This document shows positions 6,671 through 13,889 of a stretch of DNA of 41,561 nt, in pieces (position 1 is the stretch's first letter; each line of letters opens with the position of its first letter). Under the pieces are notes generated by a model. That model saw only the letters and a program-made list of their open reading frames with translations. It made no database searches and was not told the origin of the DNA. Location: positions 1 through 41,561 of the forward strand of contig UQUX01000003.1 of the NCBI GenBank assembly GCA_900544425.1, read 5' to 3'. Made by a program: the position numbers and the translations under genes. Source of the DNA: an uncultured Collinsella sp. (GTDB taxonomy: Bacteria > Actinomycetota > Coriobacteriia > Coriobacteriales > Coriobacteriaceae).

Positions 6671-8407
6671 ATGGCGAACGACAGCAAGACATGGCGGTGC
6701 GGAAAGTACGAGCTCAGCTTTGACCGTCCGCGCATCATGGGCGTCCTCAACGTGACGCCCGATTCGTTCAGCGATGGCGGAGAGCACTTCGACCCCGATG
6801 CCGCCATCGAGTACGGCCTGGCGATGCTCGACGCCGGCGCCGACATCATCGACGTGGGCGGCGAGTCCACGCGCCCTGGTTTTACCCCGGTCAACCCCGA
6901 TGAGGAAGCGCGCCGCGTGCTGCCTGTGGTGCGCGCGCTGGCCAAGGAGGGCGCCATCGTCTCGATCGACACGCGTCATGTAGCGGTTGCCAAGGCGGCC
7001 GTGCGCTGCGGCGCCTCGATCGTCAACGACGTGACCGGCTTCACCGATCCCAAGATGGTCGAGTTTGTTAAGACGAGCACCTGCGGCGTCATCGTGATGC
7101 ATGCCGGCGAGGTCGCCGCGCCCACCCGCACGCACGCAACGGTGCAGCTCGATACCTCGGCAGCGGCGTTTGTTGCCGAGAAGGCGCGCGAGGCGGCTGC
7201 CGAGGCCGCGCGTGAGGCCGAGAAGCCGGCTCGCCGCCGTCGCGGCAAGCTGCTGGGTGAGCCCAAGCTTCCGGGCGGCGTGGTGCAGCCCTCGTTGCCG
7301 TTTGGCGAACCGGAGCCCACGTCCGAGCCCGCAACCGAGCTGGGGCAGGAGACGCCGGCCGCCGAGCAGGTTGCTGCCGCCGAGACCGTCGCGCCCGCGC
7401 CCGAGGCCGCGCCCGCAGCCACCGAGGTCGCATCGGAGTCCAATGACCACCTGGCAGCCATGATGCGCCGCAGCGCCCGCCGCGAGGAAGCCTACGTGCC
7501 CACCTCGCAGCTCCGCCGCTTCACCCTGCCCGATTCGGCGCCCATCATGCGCCGCGTTATGGGCTTTCTGTCCGACCAGGCCCGCACGCTCATCCATGCC
7601 GGCGTGTCTCGCGACCGCATCTGCATCGATCCTGGCCCGGGCTTTGGTAAGTCGGCTAACGAGGACATCGTCATCCAGCGCGAGACTGCCAAGATGGCGT
7701 CACTGGGCTATCCGCTCATGTGCGCCGTGTCGCGCAAGCGTTTTGTGGGCGCTATCTCGGGCGTGACCGAGGCCGCCGAGCGCGATGCCGCTACGTTTGG
7801 CGTGTGCTTGGGCGCCATCCAGGCCGGTGCCAACATCGTGCGCGTGCACGACGCCGCGGGTTTTGCGCAGTTCCTGAACGGTTACTGGGCGGTTGCCAAG
7901 CCGCAGCCGCGCCGCGCGTTTGTGGCTGTGGGCTCCAACCTGGGGCATCGCTGCGACAACATCCGCGCTGCACGCGAGATGATCGCCGAGATTCCACTCA
8001 CCTGCGTGTCCAACTCCTCCAAGATCTACGAGAGCGAGCCTGCCTACGAGACGCGCCAGGACGCGTTTGCCAACGCCGTCATCGAGATCAAGACCGAGCT
8101 GGCGCCGTTGGTGCTGCTCGACGAGCTTATGAAGATCGAGGCTGAGCTGGGGCGCGACCGCTCCAAAAAGGCCAAGGCCAACGGCCCGCGCACCATCGAC
8201 CTGGACCTGCTGTGGATGGATGGCGAGACCCACGGCGGCAAAAAGCTGCGCCTGCCGCATCCTCTCATTGGCGAGCGCGACTTTGTGCTGGTGCCGCTCG
8301 AGGACCTGATGCACGACCCGGCGCGGTTCTTCCGCTACAACGGTGTCGAGGTCAAGGAGCCCGAGGACCGCGTGGGTCATATCGTGGGCGAATTGGGGCG
8401 TATGTAG
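6671..8407 (+). CDS. folP: FolP-FolK fusion: dihydropteroate synthase with a ~135-residue insertion, plus HPPK
   Basis: Two consecutive folate enzymes are fused. The N-terminal dihydropteroate synthase part (about 1-410) shows MGVLNVTPDSFSDGG, GGESTRPG, SIDT, VNDVTGF, DPGPGFGKS (320-328), the SRK of CAVSRKRF and RVHDAA. The C-terminal HPPK part (about 415-578) shows VAVGSNLG, IYESEPAY, FANAVIEI and the metal/ATP block GPRTIDLDLLW. Between MHAGE (144-148) and RFTLPDS (283-289) lies an Ala/Glu/Pro-rich stretch with no conserved blocks, where normal synthases have a short loop. AGGAGG directly abuts ATG 6665, so ATG 6671 with six-base spacing is the better start. The downstream gene begins right after this stop. 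Confidence 0.95.
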   Translation: MANDSKTWRCGKYELSFDRPRIMGVLNVTPDSFSDGGEHFDPDAAIEYGLAMLDAGADIIDVGGESTRPGFTPVNPDEEARRVLPVVRALAKEGAIVSIDTRHVAVAKAAVRCGASIVNDVTGFTDPKMVEFVKTSTCGVIVMHAGEVAAPTRTHATVQLDTSAAAFVAEKAREAAAEAAREAEKPARRRRGKLLGEPKLPGGVVQPSLPFGEPEPTSEPATELGQETPAAEQVAAAETVAPAPEAAPAATEVASESNDHLAAMMRRSARREEAYVPTSQLRRFTLPDSAPIMRRVMGFLSDQARTLIHAGVSRDRICIDPGPGFGKSANEDIVIQRETAKMASLGYPLMCAVSRKRFVGAISGVTEAAERDAATFGVCLGAIQAGANIVRVHDAAGFAQFLNGYWAVAKPQPRRAFVAVGSNLGHRCDNIRAAREMIAEIPLTCVSNSSKIYESEPAYETRQDAFANAVIEIKTELAPLVLLDELMKIEAELGRDRSKKAKANGPRTIDLDLLWMDGETHGGKKLRLPHPLIGERDFVLVPLEDLMHDPARFFRYNGVEVKEPEDRVGHIVGELGRM

Positions 8408-9109
8408 ATGATCGAGATGAATGCTGTTGCCGCCGGCGCCGAGCTCGACTCGGCACGTGACGCGGGCCGCGAGGGTGCGTCCGCGGGCTGGTGCGCATGG
8501 AGCGCGGGCGATGCCTCGCTGACGTTTTCGCTGATCGTGCGCCCGGACGTGAACATGCATGCCTTCCACGGCCTGCCGTTTGTGGCTGCGATGGGCATGA
8601 TGGACGCGCTCGTGGGCACGGCTTCGACGCCGGGGTTGGGCCTTGCCGGTAAGGTGGGTATCCAGTGGCCGAGCGATATCGTGTGCGGTGCGCCTGCGTT
8701 TGAGACGTCGCTCGCGCGTGTTGCCGTGAACGGCGGTGCCGCTGCTGCGGGCATGTTCGGTGCCGTGACGGTGGATATTGAGCGTTCGGCGCTGGGCGAG
8801 CTTGGTGTGGACGTGGCTGACGAAGCGCTGGTCGAGACGCTGGCCGCCGCCGTGCTGGCCCGCGTGGGCGCTTGGGCGGTTGTTGCCAACACGCCGCAAG
8901 GCGCCGCAGGGCCGCTGGCTCCCGTGCTGGGCGAGTACTTCGACATGGTGCCGCTGCTGGGCCGCCAAGTTGCGGCGGTGTCGCCCAACGGCCTGCCGCT
9001 TGCGGTCGGTGTGTTTGCAGGCCTGGACATCTGGGGCCGCGCGACCATTAAGACCGATGCCGGCGAGCAGGAGTTTCCGCCCGAGGCCGTACGAATTCGC
9101 GGGCTGTAG
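8408..9109 (+). CDS. Biotin-protein-ligase-like protein with degenerate active-site motifs
   Basis: The overall plan of a BirA catalytic core plus C-terminal SH3-like domain is recognisable: LTFSLIVRP, GLPFVAAMGMMDAL, then IQWPSDIV in place of K-W-P-N-D, and at the end the block GVFAGLDIWGRATIKT leading to EAVRIRGL. There is no N-terminal DNA-binding domain. Key motifs are altered. The Gly/Arg-rich biotinyl-AMP loop reads GREGASAGW rather than GRGRRGR-x-W, and the Lys of the K-x-x-G-I-L motif has no obvious counterpart (GMFGAV). It follows folP-folK immediately and lies beside coaX, a frequent birA neighbour. It may be an unusual or inactive ligase. Confidence 0.65.
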   Translation: MIEMNAVAAGAELDSARDAGREGASAGWCAWSAGDASLTFSLIVRPDVNMHAFHGLPFVAAMGMMDALVGTASTPGLGLAGKVGIQWPSDIVCGAPAFETSLARVAVNGGAAAAGMFGAVTVDIERSALGELGVDVADEALVETLAAAVLARVGAWAVVANTPQGAAGPLAPVLGEYFDMVPLLGRQVAAVSPNGLPLAVGVFAGLDIWGRATIKTDAGEQEFPPEAVRIRGL

Positions 9110-9148
9110 CGCGGGGCGTTCGCGCCCAAAGATAGACATGACAACAAG

Positions 9149-9176
9149 ACCCTCCTCGGCCTGTGCCGGGGAGGGT
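9149..9176 (+). terminator. Hairpin terminator after the folate / ligase-like operon
   Basis: ACCCTCCTCGGC, loop CTGT, GCCGGGGAGGGT: a 12-bp stem with one wobble pair. The trailing T-run is weak (TTTCGCCT), so efficiency is uncertain. It sits between the convergent ligase-like gene and coaX. Confidence 0.6.
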
Positions 9177-9254
9177 TTCGCCTGTCTGAGGAATAGGCTT
9201 GGCGAGCATTTGCGGGGACTGTGGCATCGGGCGCGCTCGACTTAAGCCCCTGCT

Positions 9255-10028
9255 CTATCCCAGCTTCTGCATGCGGCGGTAGATTTCGCAGATGCCCTTG
9301 ATGGTGAGTTGGCCGTCTACCACGTCGAAGGCATCGGTCGAGCCGGCGACGATGCCGGCGAGGCCGCCCGTGGCGATAACGGTGGCATCGTCGCGGCCCA
9401 GCTCGCGCTTCATGCGCGCGACCAGGCCTTCGGCCATGGCGGCGGCGCCCATCACGGCGCCGACCTTGATGCACTCCTCGGTATCGCGGCCGATGGCGTG
9501 CTCGGGCGCCTCGAGCGGCACGCTGGCGAGCTTGGCGGCACGGGCGGCAAGCGCGTCCATGGAGATGCGAATGCCCGGCGCGATCGCTCCGCCAATGTAA
9601 TAACCGTCCTCATCGATGACGTCGATATTGGTCGCGGTGCCAAAGTCCACCACGATCGCCGGCGCGCCATAGAAGGTCTCGGCAGCGACGGCGTTGGCGA
9701 TGCGGTCGGCACCAACGGCCTGGGGGCGCGCCGCCCGCAGCTTGGTTACGGCGGCCGTCTGCGGCCCGATGACGATGGCGTCCGCGGCAATGCGGTCGGC
9801 CACGGCGTGCCACTCGCGCGAGAGCTGCGGCACCACGCCCGCAAAGGCGATCGCGTCGACCGCATCGAGCGAAAGGCCGTACATCTTAAAGAAACCCATC
9901 AGGCGCACATGGATCTCGTCGGCGGTATAGGAGCGGTCGGTGGGCATGCGCCACGACTGCACCAGCTCGTCTCCGTCAAACAGGCCCATGGCCGTCTGCG
10001 TGTTTCCCATATCGATAGCGAGCAGCAT
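9255..10028 (-). CDS. coaX: Type III pantothenate kinase
   Basis: CoaX phosphorylates pantothenate, the first step of coenzyme A synthesis. It belongs to the acetate-kinase/Hsp70-like fold and needs a monovalent cation. Seen are the N-terminal phosphate loop AIDMGNTQTAMG, VVPQLS, the GADRIANAVAA motif, VDFGTATNIDVID, GGAIAPGI and ATGGLAG. The length of 257 residues is typical. The ATG at 10028 has GGGAG six bases upstream; an ATG seven codons earlier is less well placed. A TACAAT at 10070-10065 may be the -10. It converges on the biotin-ligase-like gene. Confidence 0.96.
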   Translation of the reverse strand: MLLAIDMGNTQTAMGLFDGDELVQSWRMPTDRSYTADEIHVRLMGFFKMYGLSLDAVDAIAFAGVVPQLSREWHAVADRIAADAIVIGPQTAAVTKLRAARPQAVGADRIANAVAAETFYGAPAIVVDFGTATNIDVIDEDGYYIGGAIAPGIRISMDALAARAAKLASVPLEAPEHAIGRDTEECIKVGAVMGAAAMAEGLVARMKRELGRDDATVIATGGLAGIVAGSTDAFDVVDGQLTIKGICEIYRRMQKLG

Positions 10029-10164
10029 GTCTACTCCCGGTGTCGGCATAAAAGGACGCGCACCATTGTATACGTGCCGTCGACGGCGCTCGGCTGCGAT
10101 TCGTTTACGGTGATAGGGGCTGAGGGGTTTAAATATGAAGGAATTATGCTCTACGAGATTTTCC

Positions 10165-10193
10165 TTGCCGTTTACCGAACTCCCGCGTAATAT
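10165..10193 (+). promoter_or_regulatory. Promoter of the initiator tRNA gene
   Basis: TTGCCG (10165-10170), a 17-base spacer and TAATAT (10188-10193). The predicted start lies about 25 bases before the tRNA. Confidence 0.6.
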
Positions 10194-10224
10194 TCTTCCT
10201 TGCGCACATGAGGCGCCCAGACAT

Positions 10225-10301
10225 TGCGGGGTGGAGCAGTCTGGTAGCTCGCCGGGCTCATAACCCGGAGGTCGTAGGTTCAAATCCTGCCCCCGCGACC
10301 A
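10225..10301 (+). tRNA. Initiator tRNA-fMet (anticodon CAT)
   Basis: The 77-base gene includes the 3' CCA. The anticodon stem-loop CCGGGCTCATAACCCGG carries the three G-C pairs typical of initiators, and the D-arm AGCAGTCTGGTAGCTCG and T-arm GGTTCAAATCC are canonical. Position 1 is T and position 72 is G, a non-Watson-Crick pair in the place where E. coli has the C1-A72 mismatch; such a weak first pair is the initiator hallmark. Confidence 0.95.
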
Positions 10302-10310
10302 AGAACTTGC

Positions 10311-10340
10311 AGCTCGTCGGCCTAGCCGGCGAGCTTTTTT
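10311..10340 (+). terminator. Rho-independent terminator of tRNA-fMet
   Basis: AGCTCGTCGGC, loop CTA, GCCGGCGAGCT, then a run of six T. A strong stem starts ten bases after the CCA end. Confidence 0.85.
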
Positions 10341-10390
10341 GTTATTCCGGGACTGTGTTTTCGGTCCAATTCTCGGCCTCTCAAACAAAA

Positions 10391-10687
10391 TCTCGATCTG
10401 TAACATCTAGACCCGATTTGGGCGGCTTGGTGTTACAGATCGAGATATACCGGTGGGTTGGGTCGTGTTTGTCTAAATCTGTAACACGAGGGACGGTTTT
10501 TGCCGAGTAACCGTTACAGATTGAGATTTTCTAGCAGGCGGGTTTGGTTTGTCTCGATCTGTAACAGGTAGGGGTCAAAAGTGGGCCTAGCTGTTACAGA
10601 TCTAGATTGTTGAGGATGGGCCGAGAGGAATGTCTCGATCTGTAACAGTAAGACCCGGTTTTGTCGCGTAACTGTTACAGATTGAGA
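10391..10687. repeat. Array of eight 15-bp arms in alternating orientation, 40-41 bp apart (four hairpin units)
   Basis: Arms resembling TCTCGATCTGTAACA start at 10391, 10472, 10552 and 10633. Their reverse complements start at 10431, 10512, 10592 and 10673. Start-to-start steps are 40, 41, 40, 40, 40, 41 and 40 bp, leaving 25-26-base spacers. Unit 1 is a perfect inverted pair and the others carry one mismatch each. Spacers differ, though the hairpin loops share short motifs such as AGACCCG. The array fills most of the 527 bases between tRNA-fMet and the reductase gene, where no coding sequence is visible. Function is unknown; tandem REP/BIME-like elements are the nearest known analogue. Confidence 0.85.
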
Positions 10688-10752
10688 TAAACCGACGGGC
10701 CGCCCCGCCCATCCCCATCCACCTGCCGCTACCTGCTGTCCGCCGATTTCCG

Positions 10753-10780
10753 TTGCGCTGCTGTATTCCCATGCCATATC
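10753..10780 (+). promoter_or_regulatory. Weak candidate promoter for the flavin/Fe-S reductase
   Basis: TTGCGC (10753-10758), a 16-base spacer and CATATC (10775-10780), just after the repeat array and about 50 bases before the gene. Only a partial match to consensus. Confidence 0.3.
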
Positions 10781-10834
10781 CTCTAGATAACTACGCGGCA
10801 TCATCGCCGCCGCGCCTACAAGAGAGGAATGTCC

Positions 10835-12865
10835 ATGACCACACCTGCATCCAAGCTGCTCCAGCCCATTACGGTTGGCCCCCTTGAGCTCAAGAACCGC
10901 ATTATGTTTCCGCCGCTGACCACCGGCTACGAGGAGCGTGACGGTTCCATCGGCGAGCGCAGCCTGGCTTTTTACGAGCGCTTGGCCCGTGGCGGCGTGA
11001 GCTACATCGTCATCGGCGACGTCGCTCCCGTCATGACCGCAAGCCCCACGCCCAAGCTGGCAACCGACGCCCAGATCCCCACGTTTAAGGCGCTGGCCGA
11101 CGCCGTCCACAAGCACGGCGCCAAGGTCGCGCTGCAGCTGTTCCACCCCGAGTACGATGTGCCCGGTGTCGGCCGCATGGTCATGGGATCCATGGCCGCC
11201 GCCAAGGCCGCGCAGGAGGCCAAGGCCGCCGGCGACGAGGAGACCTTTGCCGCCAAGATGGCCGAGTCCAACGAGATCCGCAACCAGGCCTACGCCAAGC
11301 TGCATCACGACATGCAGCACTTTGTGAACGAGGCGAGCGTAGAGCAGCTCACCCAGATCAAGGAGGCCATCGCTGCCTCGGCCGCTCGCGCACAGCAGGC
11401 CGGGATCGACGCTATCGAGGTCCACGGCGACCGCCTGGTGGGTTCGCTGTGCTCGGCCATCCTCAACCAGCGCACCGACGAGTACGGTGGTTCGTTCGAG
11501 AACCGCGTTCGCTACGCGCTGGAGGTCGTCGCCGCCATTAAGGAGGCCGCGCCGCAGCTGATGGTGGAGTACAAGCTCCCCGTGATCATGGAGAACCCCG
11601 ACGGCACGCCGCGCGGCAAGGGTGGCCTGCAGCCCGACGAGGCCTGCGAGTTCGCCAAGCTGCTCGAGGGTACGGGCATCGATATGATTCAGGTCGCACA
11701 GGCCAACCACACCGGCAACATGGGCGACACCATTCCGCCCATGGGCGCCATGCCCTACAACTGGACGCTGCCCGTGGCCGAGCGCGTCAAGGCCCTGGTC
11801 TCCGTGCCGGTGGCAACCGTCGGCCGCGTTGTCTCGGTTGAGGCCGGCGAGAAGATTCTGGAAGACGGCGCCGCCGACATCATCGCCTATGGCCGCTCGC
11901 TCATGTGCGACCCCGACATTGCGCTGAAGGCCGCCACGGGTGAGCCCATCCGCGAGTGCCTCAACTGCAACAAGGGCTGCGTCGATGCGATTCAAAACCG
12001 CAAGTACATCTCGTGCGTGCTCAATGCCGAGAACGGCGATGAGGCAACCATCGCCATTAAGCCGGGCGAGGGCGACAAGAAGATCGCCGTGGTGGGCGGC
12101 GGCATCGCCGGTCTGGAGGCCGCGCGCGTGGCGGCCAAGCGCGGCTACGACGTGACCGTCTACGAGGCGAGCGATCATCTGGGCGGCCAGATTGTGCTGG
12201 CGGCCGCGCCTCCGCGCAAGGGCGAGATCATGCGCTCGGTCGAGTACTACGAGAAGATTCTGCCCGGCCTGGGCGTGAAGGTCGAGCTCAACCATGCCGC
12301 TACCGCTGAGGACCTCAACGCCGCCGACGCTGCGATTGTGGCCGTGGGCGCACACGACGTGGTCATCCCCGTTCCGGGTGCCGATTCGGAGAAGGTCGTC
12401 TCGAGCTGGGACGTGCTGGCCGGCAAGGTGGAGCTCAGCGGCCGCGTCGCCGTCATTGGCGGCGGCCTGGTGGGCACCGAGACTGCCGAGTACCTGCTGC
12501 AGCACGGCTGCGAGGTGGCGATCGTGGAGATGCTCGACAAGATTGCCGCGGGCGAGTCCGAGACCATTCTGCCGCTGATTATGAGCGACTTTGCAGAGCA
12601 CAACGTGGAGCAGCATGTTAAGACCCGCCTGACCGCCATTACCGACGAGGGCGTGGAGGCTGTTCGCACCACCGAGGACGGCGCCGAGGAGCCGGTGAAG
12701 ATCGCCTGCGATTACGTGGTGATGGCCGTGGGCTCCAAGGCCAACGCGTTTGACCTGGATGGCGTGACGGTGCCCGTGACCTGCGTGGGCGACTGCTCGG
12801 GTGAGCGCACCGCCGACATTGCGAGCGCCATTCGCACGGCGTATCACGCGGCCAACGAGCTGTAG
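10835..12865 (+). CDS. FadH/old-yellow-enzyme family NAD(P)H:flavin oxidoreductase with 4Fe-4S cluster
   Basis: The protein has three parts. Residues 1 to about 370 form an FMN-binding TIM barrel (PLELKNRIMFPPL near the start; TDEYGGSFENR; the ADIIAYGRSLMCDP block). A cysteine cluster follows with spacing C-x2-C-x3-C-x11-C (CLNCNKGC ... C). A C-terminal FAD/NAD(P)H domain has GGGIAGLEAA and GGGLVGTETAEYLLQ. This is the layout of 2,4-dienoyl-CoA reductase, trimethylamine dehydrogenase and the BaiCD/BaiH enoate reductases of gut bacteria: electrons pass from NAD(P)H through FAD and Fe-S to FMN and on to an unsaturated substrate. The substrate cannot be read from sequence. GAGAGGA abuts ATG 10829, so ATG 10835 is preferred. 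It is a single gene with its own terminator. Confidence 0.92.
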   Translation: MTTPASKLLQPITVGPLELKNRIMFPPLTTGYEERDGSIGERSLAFYERLARGGVSYIVIGDVAPVMTASPTPKLATDAQIPTFKALADAVHKHGAKVALQLFHPEYDVPGVGRMVMGSMAAAKAAQEAKAAGDEETFAAKMAESNEIRNQAYAKLHHDMQHFVNEASVEQLTQIKEAIAASAARAQQAGIDAIEVHGDRLVGSLCSAILNQRTDEYGGSFENRVRYALEVVAAIKEAAPQLMVEYKLPVIMENPDGTPRGKGGLQPDEACEFAKLLEGTGIDMIQVAQANHTGNMGDTIPPMGAMPYNWTLPVAERVKALVSVPVATVGRVVSVEAGEKILEDGAADIIAYGRSLMCDPDIALKAATGEPIRECLNCNKGCVDAIQNRKYISCVLNAENGDEATIAIKPGEGDKKIAVVGGGIAGLEAARVAAKRGYDVTVYEASDHLGGQIVLAAAPPRKGEIMRSVEYYEKILPGLGVKVELNHAATAEDLNAADAAIVAVGAHDVVIPVPGADSEKVVSSWDVLAGKVELSGRVAVIGGGLVGTETAEYLLQHGCEVAIVEMLDKIAAGESETILPLIMSDFAEHNVEQHVKTRLTAITDEGVEAVRTTEDGAEEPVKIACDYVVMAVGSKANAFDLDGVTVPVTCVGDCSGERTADIASAIRTAYHAANEL

Positions 12866-12940
12866 TTGAACATCGCGGCCAGGCGGGGCGGTAACACGGA
12901 TCCGTCTCGCCCGGCTGTGTCCCGTCGGGTGTCAACCGGT

Positions 12941-12979
12941 GCGGGGCCTGCAAGCGCAGCAGGTCCCGCCCTTTTTGTT
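12941..12979 (+). terminator. Terminator after the reductase gene
   Basis: GCGGGGCCTGC pairs with GCAGGTCCCGC (one wobble) around a short loop and is followed by a T-rich tract CCTTTTTGTTTT. Confidence 0.75.
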
Positions 12980-13235
12980 TTGCTCCGATGAATGGCAATG
13001 TGCGGTAATCATGAGGAGTGAGGACGTCTACTGCCTTGCAGATCACTCAAAAATATTGGGGGAGGGGTTAATAACTATATCCTCTATACCAAAGGACATA
13101 AAGAGATGCCAATTTTGTTGACAAGCGAATGACGATTAGCTGCGAGTCAGCTACCAGCGTAAATAATCGATAAAGAAATGTCGTAATTTGGTGCCAAATG
13201 CCCAGATAACGCCGCGTCTATTTTAATTAACTGCT
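12980..13235. other. AT-richer non-coding stretch
   Basis: The bases between the reductase terminator and the next promoter are clearly richer in A/T than the surroundings (for example around 13060-13110 and 13190-13230). I find no convincing gene, RNA or repeat. The composition, next to a transposase-like relic, suggests acquired DNA. Confidence 0.4.
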
Positions 13236-13264
13236 TTGAGCAAACAGTAAAATGCTACTATCTA
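13236..13264 (+). promoter_or_regulatory. Candidate promoter of the OrfA-like gene
   Basis: TTGAGC (13236-13241), a 17-base spacer and TATCTA (13259-13264), about 50 bases upstream of the ATG at 13315. Confidence 0.35.
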
Positions 13265-13314
13265 ACTTGCACGTAAGAAAGCAGATTAACGGCTAAGGCT
13301 AAGAAGTGGCAGGT

Positions 13315-13709
13315 ATGTCGGAAGCAACTAGGACTCGCACGCATGCGCCCGAGGTTAGGCAGCGCGCCGTCGAGATCCTCCAAGAGGGGTCGGTCATCGC
13401 GCTCTCGCCGCGGAGCTTGGCATTCCCCAGGCCACGGCTCGTCAGTGGGCCCGCGCGTATGCCGTGGGCGGTGCCGACGCCGTTCTCAATGCCGGTTCGC
13501 ATCATCACACCTATTCGTACGACGTAAAGCTCGCTGTGGTTAAGGACCGTCTGGAAAACGGCTTGACGGTTCGCGAGGCCATGATCAAGCACAAGATTCC
13601 CAGCGAGTCTTCGGTCAAGGCTTGGTGCCGTCAGTACCGCGAGAGCGGTGAGTCCGCACTGGTCGATAAGCCGCGCGGTCGCAAGCCGCGCGTTAAAAAG
13701 GCGGAATAG
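13315..13709 (+). pseudogene. IS3-type OrfA-like double helix-turn-helix protein, frame broken near 13386-13389
   Basis: The first frame (ATG 13315) encodes THAPEVRQRAVEILQEG and then leaves the family pattern at a run of four G. In the -1 frame the same product continues as HRALAAELGIPQATARQW, then HTYSYDVKLAVVKDRLENG and ESSVKAWCRQYRESGESAL to the stop at 13709. Joined, it has two helix-turn-helix units like IS150/IS3 OrfA. Loss of one G would explain the break; a sequencing error or programmed frameshift is possible. No OrfB or inverted-repeat ends follow; instead a terminator comes 12 bases after the stop. It is either an insertion-sequence relic or a solo DNA-binding protein. Confidence 0.65.
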
Positions 13710-13721
13710 CAAACGGGATGG

Positions 13722-13744
13722 TGCGCCCACAGGGGCGCATTTTT
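13722..13744 (+). terminator. Terminator after the OrfA-like gene
   Basis: TGCGCCC, loop ACAG, GGGCGCA, then five T. A compact, convincing Rho-independent terminator. Confidence 0.85.
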
Positions 13745-13889
13745 CTTGCCGCCTCTCTGCTCCAAAGCGGACGTGCCCTTGCCCCGTACGCCTAAAACTC
13801 CCCAGTTGACCGAAAACCCGCCGCCGCTACTCATCAATTGAGCTATAACGTTAAACAATTGCAGCGTTTTTGCATGGGGGAGTGATGGT

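Noticed and set aside
10391..10687. CRISPR array reading of the regular 15-bp repeats
   Set aside because: Repeats alternate in orientation, are only 15 bp and imperfect, hairpin loops share short motifs, and there are no cas genes or leader. The spacing resembles CRISPR but the structure does not.
10514..12847. 777-codon open frame on the minus strand
   Set aside because: It is the complement of the well-supported flavin/Fe-S reductase gene and also runs through the repeat array; its composition is His/Gly/Val-rich shadow sequence without family content.
12939..13121. Small open frame of 60 codons in the AT-richer stretch
   Set aside because: It starts inside the reductase terminator hairpin, lacks a ribosome site and has no recognisable content.
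13384..13390. Programmed -1 frameshift in the OrfA-like gene
   Set aside because: The G-run is short and no slippery heptamer or downstream stimulator is evident; a one-base deletion is simpler. Kept only as an alternative.
13801..13889. Promoter of the hydrogenase operon
   Set aside because: TTGACC and TATAAC are both present but separated by about 32 bases; no pair with acceptable spacing was found, so none is reported.
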